This document shows, piece by piece, positions 4,879 through 11,139 of a DNA stretch of 11,139 nucleotides. The stretch's first letter is position 1, and every line of letters starts with the position of its first letter. Location: the NCBI GenBank assembly GCA_003484545.1, contig DNCF01000206.1:1-11139 (forward strand), given 5' to 3'. Origin of the DNA: Massilia sp. (GTDB lineage: Bacteria; Pseudomonadota; Gammaproteobacteria; Burkholderiales; Burkholderiaceae_D). The notes under the pieces were generated by a model. It was not told the DNA's origin. It did not search any database and saw nothing but the letters and a program-made list of their open reading frames with translations. A program made the translations under genes and the position numbers.

Positions 4879-7524
4879 TCAGTTGGCCAGGGCCTTGCCG
4901 ACCACTTCGCGCACGTCGTTCGACAGGCGCTGCTGGCCGGCCACCTGCTGCAGGGCCTTCTTCATGTGCTCCTGCAGCTCGGGGGTGTAGCGGCGCCAGC
5001 GGTCCATCGCGCGCGCCAGGCGGCTGGCCACCTGCGGGTTCAGGGCGTCGAGCGCGATCACCTGTTCGGCCCAGAAGGCGTAGCCGCTGCCGTCCGGCGC
5101 GTGGAACTGCACCGGATTGGTCGCGCAGAAGCTCGAGACCAGGCTGCGCGCGCGGTTCGGGTTGCGCAGGTTGAAGGCCGGGTGGCGCATCAGTTCGCGC
5201 ACGCCGGCCACGTCGGTGGTGGCGCTGGAAGCCTGCATCGCGAACCACTTGTCGACCACCAGGGCCTCGTCCTCGAACTCGTCGTAGAAGCGCTGCAGGG
5301 CCTGGTCGACGCTCGGGGCGCGGGCGTGCAGCAGGGCGCTCAGGGCGGCGACGCGGTCGGTCATGTTGCCGGCCTTGTCGAACTGTTCCTGGGCCAGGCG
5401 CAGGCCCTCCTCGTCCTGGGCCGCGGTGAGATACGCCAGGCACAGGTTCTTCAGGGCGCGCTTGCCGATCGAGAGCGCGTCCGGGCTGTACTCGCCCGGG
5501 GTCTGGTTGGCGTGGTATTGCGCCAGCAATTCCTCGCGCAGGCGGGTGCCGATGTTGGCGCGCACGAACTGGCGCGCCAGGTGGATCGACAGCGGGTTCA
5601 CCACCTCGATCTGTTCGGCCACCATGGTTTCCGACGGCAGCAGCAGGCATTGCTCGCGGAAGGCAGGATCAAGGCTGTCGTCGCCCAGCATCTTGCCCAT
5701 GGCCAGCAGGAAGGTGTCGTCCAGCAGCAGCGGTGCGCCGACGCCGACTTCGCCCGTCAGCTTCAGCAGGCGGCCCATCGCCAGGCGCTGGCCGGCTTCC
5801 CAGCGGTTCACCGGATCGCTGTCGTGGCTGAACAGGTGCAGCAGGTCGGCGTCGCCGTAGTTGAAGTCGAGGACGACCGGGGCCGAGAAGTCGCGCAGGA
5901 TCGAGGGCGTCGGCTGCTCCTGCACGTTCTCGAAGACGAAGCTTTGTTCGGCTTGGGTCAGCTCGAGCACGGCGGTGGTGCCGCGTTCCTGGCCATCGAT
6001 GACGAGCGGCATGTCGCGTCCGTCCGCGCCCAGCAGGCCCACGGCCACCGGGATGTGGAAGGGGAACTTGCTGGTCTGGCCGGGCGTGGGCGGGCAGGAC
6101 TGGAACAGGGTCAGCGTATAGGTTTTCGCAAGCTCGTCGTAGCGGGTCTCGGCGCGCACCACCGGGGTGCCGGCCTGGCTGTACCAGTGCTCGAACTGGC
6201 TCAGGTCGCGGCCGTTCGCATCAGCCATGGCGCGACGGAAATCGTCGCAGGTCACGGCCTGTTCGTCGTGGCGCTCGAAATACAGGTCCATGCCCTTGCG
6301 GAAGCCTTCGCGGCCCAGCAGGGTCTGGTACATGCGCACCACTTCGGCGCCCTTCTCGTACACCGTGACGGTGTAGAAATTGTTGATCTCGACGAAGGAA
6401 TCCGGGCGCACCGGGTGGGCCATCGGACCGGCGTCTTCCGGGAACTGGGCCTGGCGCAGGGTGCGCACCTGGTCGATGCGGCCGACGGCGCGGCCGGTCT
6501 CGGTGCCGACCATGTCGGCCGAGAATTCCTGGTCGCGGAATACCGTCAGGCCTTCCTTCAGCGACAGCTGGAACCAGTCGCGGCAAGTGACGCGGTTGCC
6601 GGTCCAGTTGTGGAAGTATTCGTGGCCGACCACCGCTTCGATGCCCTGGAAGTCGATGTCGGTCGCGACGCGCGGATTGGCCAGCACGAACTTCGTGTTG
6701 AAGATGTTCAGGCCCTTGTTCTCCATCGCGCCCATGTTGAAGTCGCTGACGGCGACGATCATGAAGCGGTCGAGGTCCAGTTCCAGGCCCCAGCGCTCCT
6801 CGTCCCAGCGGATGCTGTTCTTGAGCGACTGCATGGCGTAGTCGGTCTTGTCGAGGTTGCCCTCCTCGACCCAGACTTGCAGCAAGACGTCGCGGCCGTC
6901 GGCCAGCCGGAATGTCTCTTCCTGGCACACCAGGCGCGCGGCGACCAGGGCGAACAGGTAGGAGGGCTTCTTGAACGGGTCTTCCCACTTGGCGTAGTGG
7001 CGGCCATCGCCAAGATCGCCCTCTTCGACCAGGTTGCCGTTCGACAGCAGCACCGGATACTTTTCCTTGTCGGCGCGCAGCATGACCGTGTACTTGGCCA
7101 TCACGTCCGGACGGTCCGGGAAATAGGTGATGGCGCGGAAGCCTTCGGCCTCGCACTGGGTGTAGAAACTGCCGTTCGAGGTGTACAGGCCGTTCAGGGT
7201 GGTGTTCAGCTCGGGGGCGCAAATCGTCTCGATCTCGAGCGTCGCCTCCTCGGGCGCGTTCGGGATGGTCAAGAGGCTGCCCTCGATCCGGTAGTCGTTC
7301 TCGCCGAGCGTCTTGCCGTTCATGCGCAGCGCCACCAGTTCCAGGTTTTCCCCGTACAGCTCGATTTCGCGCTGGGCGCTGTCGGGATTGCGGCGCATCG
7401 TCAGGCGGTTGGCGACGATGGTACGGGCGGGATCGAGGTCGAAACCGAGCTCGACAGTGTCAACGAGGTAGCTGGGCGGAGTGTAGTCTTTCCGGTAGAT
7501 CGTCTGGGGCGTATCGGTGCGCAT
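4879..7524 (-). CDS. pepN: Aminopeptidase N, M1 zinc metallopeptidase
   Basis: 881 residues, close to E. coli PepN (about 870). It removes N-terminal amino acids from peptides in the cytoplasm during the last steps of protein turnover. The order of parts is an N-terminal beta domain (about 1-190), then the thermolysin-like catalytic domain with the exopeptidase motif GAMEN (265-269) and HEYFH (301-305). The zinc ligands are His301, His305 and Glu324 (in KEGL), Glu302 is the general base, and Tyr389 in VYEKGAE is the transition-state tyrosine. A small beta domain and a long alpha-helical C-terminal domain (from about 560) complete the protein. The ATG at 7524 gives MRTDTPQTIYRKDY, typical of PepN N-termini. 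Its ribosome site is weak (CGGAAC). It is first in a likely pepN-fbp operon, behind an extended -10 promoter. Confidence 0.97.
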   Translation of the reverse strand: MRTDTPQTIYRKDYTPPSYLVDTVELGFDLDPARTIVANRLTMRRNPDSAQREIELYGENLELVALRMNGKTLGENDYRIEGSLLTIPNAPEEATLEIETICAPELNTTLNGLYTSNGSFYTQCEAEGFRAITYFPDRPDVMAKYTVMLRADKEKYPVLLSNGNLVEEGDLGDGRHYAKWEDPFKKPSYLFALVAARLVCQEETFRLADGRDVLLQVWVEEGNLDKTDYAMQSLKNSIRWDEERWGLELDLDRFMIVAVSDFNMGAMENKGLNIFNTKFVLANPRVATDIDFQGIEAVVGHEYFHNWTGNRVTCRDWFQLSLKEGLTVFRDQEFSADMVGTETGRAVGRIDQVRTLRQAQFPEDAGPMAHPVRPDSFVEINNFYTVTVYEKGAEVVRMYQTLLGREGFRKGMDLYFERHDEQAVTCDDFRRAMADANGRDLSQFEHWYSQAGTPVVRAETRYDELAKTYTLTLFQSCPPTPGQTSKFPFHIPVAVGLLGADGRDMPLVIDGQERGTTAVLELTQAEQSFVFENVQEQPTPSILRDFSAPVVLDFNYGDADLLHLFSHDSDPVNRWEAGQRLAMGRLLKLTGEVGVGAPLLLDDTFLLAMGKMLGDDSLDPAFREQCLLLPSETMVAEQIEVVNPLSIHLARQFVRANIGTRLREELLAQYHANQTPGEYSPDALSIGKRALKNLCLAYLTAAQDEEGLRLAQEQFDKAGNMTDRVAALSALLHARAPSVDQALQRFYDEFEDEALVVDKWFAMQASSATTDVAGVRELMRHPAFNLRNPNRARSLVSSFCATNPVQFHAPDGSGYAFWAEQVIALDALNPQVASRLARAMDRWRRYTPELQEHMKKALQQVAGQQRLSNDVREVVGKALAN

Positions 7525-7563
7525 GGGATTGTTCCGAAAAATACAGTCGAAGAAGAAGGTCTT

Positions 7564-7572
7564 ATTCTACCA
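7564..7572 (-). promoter_or_regulatory. Candidate extended -10 promoter of pepN-fbp
   Basis: Read on minus, TGGTAGAAT (extended -10, TG-N-TAGAAT) ends 39 nt upstream of the pepN ATG. Initiation near 7557 would give a leader of about 33 nt. No matching -35 is seen at 17 nt. The same TGNTAGAAT form stands before the tRNA-Thr gene. Confidence 0.45.
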
Positions 7573-7723
7573 ACAAGGTTTGCCCGGAGGCGCGCCCCGA
7601 TTCTTCCCGTCCCATGTATCGCCATGTGCCATGAGTAACCAGGTGTAAATTTATCTGCGAAAATGCGGGTAGAGGCGCAATCTGAGCATCGGGATAGACC
7701 GTCAAAATTTTGGAGAGAACAAC

Positions 7724-8359
7724 ATGAAACGCTTGATCATGATGACGGCGGCGGCGGCGATGGCCCTGCTGCTGGGCGGGTGCGCGACGACCATCCGCAG
7801 CAACGTCACCACCTTCCACCAGTGGCCGGCGCAGATCGAGGACAAGAGCTATGTCTTCGAGGCGCCGCCGGCGATGGACAACACGCTGGAATACCAGAGC
7901 TACCAGAACCTGGTGCGCGGACAACTGGCGCACCTGGGCTTCCGCGAGGCGCCCGCCGGCCCGGCGGCCCTGAAGGTGGCAATGCGCTTCACCACGACCG
8001 AGGTGCCGGTGCGCGTGGTCGAACCGGTGCCGCCGCTGTACAACGGCTTTGGCTACCGCTACGGTCCGCGCTTCGGCCCGCGCGGGCGCTGGGCCGGCTG
8101 GTATCACCCGTTCTACGATCCGTTCTGGAGCCCCTTCCCCGCCTATGAGGTGTCGATCCAGAACCAGTACCGCCGCGAGCTGCAGGTCTCGATCAAGGAC
8201 GCCAGCGACAAGCGCCTGTTCGACGTCACCGTGCACAACATGAGCCGCGAACTGTCGACTCCGAGCGTGATGCCGGCACTGGTGCAGAGTGCCTTTGCGG
8301 ACTTCCCGGGGCCGAACGGCGGCGTGCGGCGCGTGGAGTTGAAGCAGCAGAATGGTTGA
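7724..8359 (+). CDS. DUF4136-type outer-membrane lipoprotein
   Basis: 211 residues. A basic start (MKR), a hydrophobic core and the lipobox LLGGC with Cys20 define a lipoprotein signal. Residue 21 is Ala rather than Asp, so sorting to the outer membrane is expected. Early text such as YVFEAPPAMDNTLEYQSYQNLVRGQL and the late R-x-L-x-V-x-I-x-D/LFDVTVHN strands (150-172) match the DUF4136 pattern, whose function is unknown. Between them, residues about 106-139 form an aromatic, Gly/Pro/Arg-rich segment (YNGFGYRYGPRFGPRGRW and on), probably a disordered or surface loop. The ribosome site GGAGAG sits 7 nt before the ATG. The gene is divergent from pepN, monocistronic, and ends at a strong terminator. 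No substrate or partner can be named. Confidence 0.88.
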   Translation: MKRLIMMTAAAAMALLLGGCATTIRSNVTTFHQWPAQIEDKSYVFEAPPAMDNTLEYQSYQNLVRGQLAHLGFREAPAGPAALKVAMRFTTTEVPVRVVEPVPPLYNGFGYRYGPRFGPRGRWAGWYHPFYDPFWSPFPAYEVSIQNQYRRELQVSIKDASDKRLFDVTVHNMSRELSTPSVMPALVQSAFADFPGPNGGVRRVELKQQNG

Positions 8360-8396
8360 GATAGCGTGACCGGGATGACCGGTGACGGAAACGAAG

Positions 8397-8421
8397 AGCC
8401 GGGGCCTGCCCCGGCTTTTTT
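8397..8421. terminator. Intrinsic terminator shared by convergent genes
   Basis: AGCCGGGG (8397-8404), loop CCTG, and CCCCGGCT (8409-8416) run into six T (8416-8421) on plus, 37 nt after the lipoprotein stop. On minus the same stem lies 30 nt after the stop of the 46-codon gene but is followed only by TCTTCGTTT, so it is weaker in that direction. Confidence 0.9.
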
Positions 8422-8450
8422 GTTGACCCGTCTCGTAGGGTGGCCGCACC

Positions 8451-8591
8451 TCAGGAGAAATACGCCTCCGAGGCGAAGGTGATCACGATCACCAGCAGCA
8501 CCGCCGCCACCAGCACCAGCAGCAGGCGCCCGAACTTCGGCGGGCCGGCTTCGGGTTCCTGCGGCTCGCGGTCGTCGGAAAATTCCCTCAT
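8451..8591 (-). CDS. 46-residue single-pass membrane protein, coupled to the quinone reductase gene
   Basis: The ATG (8589-8591) overlaps the TGA of the upstream quinone reductase gene (8588-8590) in an ATGA junction, and the frame runs 46 codons to TGA at 8451-8453. Residues 1-19 are charged and Pro-rich (MREFSDDREPQEPEAGPPK). Residues 22-40 are an uninterrupted hydrophobic helix of Leu, Val, Ala and Ile. The tail is SEAYFS. One transmembrane segment is expected, with the acidic N-terminus probably in the cytoplasm. There is no Shine-Dalgarno sequence before the start, so translation should depend on ribosomes finishing the reductase gene. It is the last gene of the operon and a terminator follows. 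I recognise no family. The exact overlap and clean membrane pattern argue for a real gene despite its size. Confidence 0.72.
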   Translation of the reverse strand: MREFSDDREPQEPEAGPPKFGRLLLVLVAAVLLVIVITFASEAYFS

Positions 8592-9565
8592 GGCAGCAGG
8601 ATGGTCGAGCCGGTGGTGCGGCGCGACTCGAGGGCGATGTGGGCCTGGGCCGCGTCGGCCAGCGGGAAGCGCTGGTTGATGCCGATCTTGATTTTGCCGC
8701 TGCCCACCATCTGGAACAGGTCGGCCGCCATCGCTTCCAGTTCCGGACGGGTGGCCGCGTAGGCGCCGAGCGAGGGCCGGGTGATGTAGAGCGAACCGCG
8801 CGAAGCCAGTTCATTCAGCGAGAACGGCGGCACCGCGCCCGAGGAATTGCCGAAGCTGACCATCAGGCCGCGCGGCTGCAGGCAGTCGAGCGAGCGGATG
8901 AAGGTGTCCTTGCCGACCGAATCGTAGACCACCGGCACCTTGGCGCCGCCCGTGATCTCCAGCACACGGGCCACGATGTCTTCCTCGTTGTAGTTGATGA
9001 CGTGCGCGGCGCCGTGCGCCAGGGCGAGTTCTCCCTTCTCTTTCGAGCCGACCGTACCGATCAGGTTCACGCCCAGCGCGCGCGCCCATTGGCAGGCGAT
9101 CAGGCCCACGCCGCCGGCCGCCGCATGGAACAGGATGGTCTGGCCCTGCTGCAATTTATACGTACCGTTGAACAGGTATTGCACCGTCAGGCCCTGCAGC
9201 ATCATGGCGGCGGCGGTCTCGAAATCGATCGTGTCGGGCAGTTTCACCAGGATGTCGGCCGGCATGACGCGCAACGCGCTGTAGGCGCCGTTCGGACGGC
9301 CGGCATAGGCCACGCGGTCGCCTGGCTGCACGTGGGTGACGCCCTCGCCCACCGCCTCCACCACGCCGGCGCCTTCCTGGCCCAGGCCCGAGGGCAGCGG
9401 CATCGGGTACAAGCCGGTGCGGAAGTAGACGTCGATGAAGTTCAGGCCGATCGCATGCTGGCGCACGCGCGCCTCGCCCGGGCCCGGTTCGCCGACCTCG
9501 ACGTCGACGTATTCGAGCACCTCCGGTCCGCCGGTCCGGGTCAATCGGATTGCCTTGGCCATCAT
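8588..9565 (-). CDS. qor: NADPH:quinone oxidoreductase, zinc-free MDR superfamily
   Basis: 325 residues against 327 for E. coli Qor. It is a cytoplasmic medium-chain reductase predicted to use NADPH to reduce quinones and possibly other reactive carbonyls. The N-terminal GroES-like fold includes GLNFIDVYFRTGLY (40-53) and GQEGAGVVEAVGEGV (62-76). The nucleotide-binding motif is AAAGGVG (148-154), followed by CQWARALG and the YDSVG strand (214-218). Zinc-ligand cysteines of alcohol dehydrogenases are absent, as in QOR. The first of two adjacent ATGs (9565 and 9562) is chosen: AAGGAG lies 8 nt before it, and it overlaps the mgsA TGA (9562-9564) as ATGA. A longer in-frame upstream extension would run back through mgsA and is rejected. 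The pairing with mgsA suggests a link to carbonyl or redox stress, which is inference. Confidence 0.93.
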   Translation of the reverse strand: MMAKAIRLTRTGGPEVLEYVDVEVGEPGPGEARVRQHAIGLNFIDVYFRTGLYPMPLPSGLGQEGAGVVEAVGEGVTHVQPGDRVAYAGRPNGAYSALRVMPADILVKLPDTIDFETAAAMMLQGLTVQYLFNGTYKLQQGQTILFHAAAGGVGLIACQWARALGVNLIGTVGSKEKGELALAHGAAHVINYNEEDIVARVLEITGGAKVPVVYDSVGKDTFIRSLDCLQPRGLMVSFGNSSGAVPPFSLNELASRGSLYITRPSLGAYAATRPELEAMAADLFQMVGSGKIKIGINQRFPLADAAQAHIALESRRTTGSTILLP

Positions 9566-9957
9566 TGGGTCTTCTCCTTGTCGTTGGCATGCATGAGTTG
9601 GGTCAGCACCAGGCGCGCCGTCGAGACGTTGGTCGCGCAGGCGACGTCGTGCACGTCGCAGGCGCGCACCAGGGCGTTGATGTCCGGTTCGTGCGGCTGC
9701 GGCGTCATCGGGTCGCGCAGGAAAATCACGCAGTCGATCTCCCCCGTCACCAGCTGGGCGCCGATCTGGAGGTCGCCGCCGAACGGTCCCGAATGCTTGC
9801 ACTCGACCTCCAGCCCGAGTTCGTTGATCAGGCGTCCGCCCGTGGTGCCGGTGGCCGACAGCGTGCAGCCGGCCAGGAACTCCCGGTACTCGGCGGCGAG
9901 CGTGATCATGTCGTCCTTCTTCTTGTCGTGCGCGATGAGCGCGATGCGTGGCTTCAT
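9562..9957 (-). CDS. mgsA: Methylglyoxal synthase
   Basis: 131 residues. It converts dihydroxyacetone phosphate to methylglyoxal and phosphate, the glycolytic bypass that relieves phosphate shortage. Motifs: LIAHDKKK (7-14; His10 and Asp11), the phosphate-binding TGTTG (36-40), GPFGGDLQIGA (57-67) with the catalytic aspartate Asp62 (E. coli Asp71), and FLRDPMTPQPHEPD (79-92) with Asp82, His89 and Asp92 (E. coli 91, 98, 101). A tail ATNVSTARLVL follows. It is shorter than the 152-residue E. coli enzyme mainly by lacking its N-terminal extension. The start at 9957 follows GGAAAGAG, 14 nt after the transporter stop; the much longer open frame upstream only shadows the transporter gene. The stop overlaps the quinone reductase start, so the two are translationally coupled. 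Confidence 0.95.
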   Translation of the reverse strand: MKPRIALIAHDKKKDDMITLAAEYREFLAGCTLSATGTTGGRLINELGLEVECKHSGPFGGDLQIGAQLVTGEIDCVIFLRDPMTPQPHEPDINALVRACDVHDVACATNVSTARLVLTQLMHANDKEKTQ

Positions 9958-9971
9958 TCGTCGTCTCTTTC

Positions 9972-10892
9972 CTATTTTTTCAGGGACAGCATGTAGATAC
10001 CCGCCAGGACGAGGCCGGTGCCAAGCAGCTGCACCGCGGTGACCGGCTCGCCCAGCACCAGGGCGCCGAGGAAGAGCGTGGACACCGGGCCGATCATGCC
10101 GGCCTGCGAAGCGGTGGCGGCGCCGATGCGCTGCACCGCGGCCATCGTCATGAACACCGGGAAGATAGTACAGAAAAGTCCATTCACGAGCGAGAGCCCG
10201 TACACCGGCAGCGGCTGCACCAGCAGCGAGGCCGGGCGCAGCAGGAAGAACTGGGCGATGCAGGCGACGCTCGACACGCACATCGCATACGCCACCAGGC
10301 GCAGCGAGCCGATGCGGCGCACCATCTCGCCCGAGCCGAGCAGGTAGAAGGCGTAGGTCAGTGCGGAGGCAAGCACGAACAGGGCGCCGACCACTTTGCT
10401 GCCGGCGCCGCCCGCCAGGTCGTGCACGAACACCAGCACGATGCCGCAATAGGACAGCGCCAGCGCGCCCCACTCGATGGCGGCGATGCGGCGCTTGAAG
10501 ACCACGGCGGTGATCGCCAGCACGAAGGTCGGGGTCAGGAACAGGATCAGGCGCTCGAGCCCGACCGAGATGTACTGCAGGCCCAGGAAGTCGAGGTAGC
10601 TCGACAGGTAGTAGCCGACCAGCCCCAGCCCGATGATACGCCAGCGGTCGGGCCAGCTCAGGGGCGCTTCGGTGCGCATCTTCCAGAGCGCCACGCCGGC
10701 GAACACCGGAAGCGAGAACAGCATTCTGAAGGCGATCAAAGTAACCGCATCGATGTGGTAGCGATACAGCAGTTTGGCGACCACGGCCTTCGTGGAAAAC
10801 AAAACGGCGCCGCCGATGGCGATGGCGAGGCCGGCAACGAGGCCGGCCCGTGGTATGGAAGCTGCGGATGTGCTTGTCGAGTCCTGGGTCAT
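9972..10892 (-). CDS. EamA/DMT-family transporter
   Basis: 306 residues with about ten predicted membrane helices in two EamA repeats (about 17-155 and 168-303). This is the usual size and layout of drug/metabolite transporters of the inner membrane. Visible features are the first-helix SGA-like GGAVLFSTKAVVAKLLYR (27-44), helix 3-4 text SVGLERLILFLTPTFVLAI, and repeat 2's ATASQAGMIGPVSTLFLGALVLGEP, which carries the family's P-x-x-x...GE element. The substrate cannot be inferred from the sequence. It is the first gene of the operon with mgsA, qor and the 46-codon gene, so export of a metabolite is possible but unproven. The ribosome site before the ATG at 10892 is poor, and a TACAAT hexamer lies only 6 nt upstream (10899-10904), so the transcript could be nearly leaderless. 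An alternative is an in-frame start further in, but helix 1 fits this one. Confidence 0.9.
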   Translation of the reverse strand: MTQDSTSTSAASIPRAGLVAGLAIAIGGAVLFSTKAVVAKLLYRYHIDAVTLIAFRMLFSLPVFAGVALWKMRTEAPLSWPDRWRIIGLGLVGYYLSSYLDFLGLQYISVGLERLILFLTPTFVLAITAVVFKRRIAAIEWGALALSYCGIVLVFVHDLAGGAGSKVVGALFVLASALTYAFYLLGSGEMVRRIGSLRLVAYAMCVSSVACIAQFFLLRPASLLVQPLPVYGLSLVNGLFCTIFPVFMTMAAVQRIGAATASQAGMIGPVSTLFLGALVLGEPVTAVQLLGTGLVLAGIYMLSLKK

Positions 10893-11139
10893 TCGTCGAT
10901 TGTACGGCGAAGCATCGAATCAAGCTCGGCAGCACCCGGAACGTAAGCCCATGCGCCAAGTCAAAGCTCCACAGTCACTACTCATGAGGAACAACAATGC
11001 CGAACTGGAGCTTGATACGGCCGCCGCCCCCATCGCGCGGGCGGCCCCTCGCCGCGCCCGCCCGCAGAGTTTGTGAAAAAACCGCCAGGGCAAGGCGCAT
11101 TGTCGAAGACAGTACTCTCGTACGGCGAGACGATGCAAC
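10893..11139. other. 247-bp GC-rich non-coding region with several dyads
   Basis: No convincing gene is seen: short frames on both strands are Arg/Pro/Ala-rich and lack family resemblance. The stretch has AAGCTCCA/TGGAGCTT arms (10964-10971, 11006-11013), GGCCGCC/GGCGGCC arms (11019-11025, 11040-11046) and the terminal dyad. It should contain the promoter of the minus-strand operon. TACAAT (10899-10904, read on minus) is the best -10 hexamer, without a well-spaced -35. Confidence 0.5.
11073..11139. repeat. Terminal dyad element, apparently cut by the window end
   Basis: GCATTGTC (11097-11104) pairs with GACGATGC (11129-11136) with one G-T wobble. Inside them, GTAC (11112-11115) mirrors GTAC (11120-11123) across TCTC. 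The symmetry centre is near 11117. The flank GTGAAAAAACCGCCAGGGC (from 11073) would have its mirror beyond the window, which suggests an intergenic inverted repeat of roughly 90 bp. The outer arms are not visible, so this is a partial call. Confidence 0.4.

Noticed and set aside
4966..7638. 890-codon plus-strand open frame antisense to pepN
   Set aside because: It mirrors pepN codons (His/Val/Gln/Gly-rich shadow), has no recognisable motif, and pepN on the other strand carries every M1 catalytic residue.
9566..9802. N-terminal extension of the quinone reductase frame upstream of 9565
   Set aside because: It runs through mgsA in another frame with Arg/Pro-rich shadow composition. The ATG at 9565 has AAGGAG and the coupling overlap.
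18..10910. GTACGGCGA found at about 20, 10902 and 11120 as a possible dispersed motif
   Set aside because: One copy is inside coding sequence and the flanks differ. Three copies of a 9-mer in GC-rich DNA are too little to support a functional element.
9958..10959. Long frame continuous with mgsA upstream of 9957
   Set aside because: It is a shadow of the EamA gene. The mgsA start at 9957 has a ribosome site and gives the family's normal N-terminus.
10996..11139. Plus-strand frame starting MPNWSLIRPPPPSRGRP, open to the window end, with GAGGAACA upstream
   Set aside because: Despite a passable ribosome site, the residues are Arg/Pro/Ala-rich with no resemblance to a known family, and the frame runs through the structured terminal dyad. 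More sequence to the right would be needed to keep it.

Overview
The window looks like a core-genome stretch of a high-GC betaproteobacterium. It most resembles Oxalobacteraceae such as Massilia. This is inferred from the GC-rich codon use, from the proteins themselves, and from the pairings of aminopeptidase N with fructose-1,6-bisphosphatase and of methylglyoxal synthase with quinone oxidoreductase. There is no phage, transposon, CRISPR array or defence system. Every recognised gene is intact except the first, which is cut by the window edge.

Layout, left to right. A polytopic membrane protein of unassigned function enters on the minus strand (1-564, C-terminus outside the window). Next, also on minus, is a Ser/Gly-rich 266-residue protein with a DUF883/ElaB/YqjD-like C-terminal membrane anchor (653-1453), followed by a perfect 12-bp hairpin. 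A 509-bp non-coding stretch (1454-1962) separates it from a plus-strand membrane-bound cyclic-di-GMP phosphodiesterase of the CSS-motif/EAL type (1963-3549). That gene converges on a tRNA-Thr(CGU) gene (3663-3738, minus), with a bidirectional terminator between them.

The centre is a minus-strand pair, pepN (M1 aminopeptidase N) followed after 37 nt by fbp (class I fructose-1,6-bisphosphatase). It appears to be read from an extended -10 promoter in the 199-bp gap shared with a divergent DUF4136 lipoprotein gene (7724-8359, plus). The right side is a tightly packed minus-strand operon: eamA-type transporter, mgsA (methylglyoxal synthase), a zinc-free NADPH:quinone reductase, and a 46-codon single-pass membrane protein. 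The last three are joined by 4-nt ATGA overlaps. The operon and the lipoprotein gene converge on a shared terminator at 8397-8421. The final 247 bp are non-coding, GC-rich and rich in dyad symmetry, and the last dyad is probably cut by the window end.

Functional themes: peptide catabolism and gluconeogenesis (pepN-fbp), the methylglyoxal bypass next to a carbonyl/quinone reductase (mgsA-qor), second-messenger turnover (EAL protein), and two envelope proteins of unknown role. The least explained items are the coupled 46-residue membrane protein, the Ser/Gly stalk protein, the edge membrane protein with its Pro-Glu-Ala repeat, and the structured terminal element.
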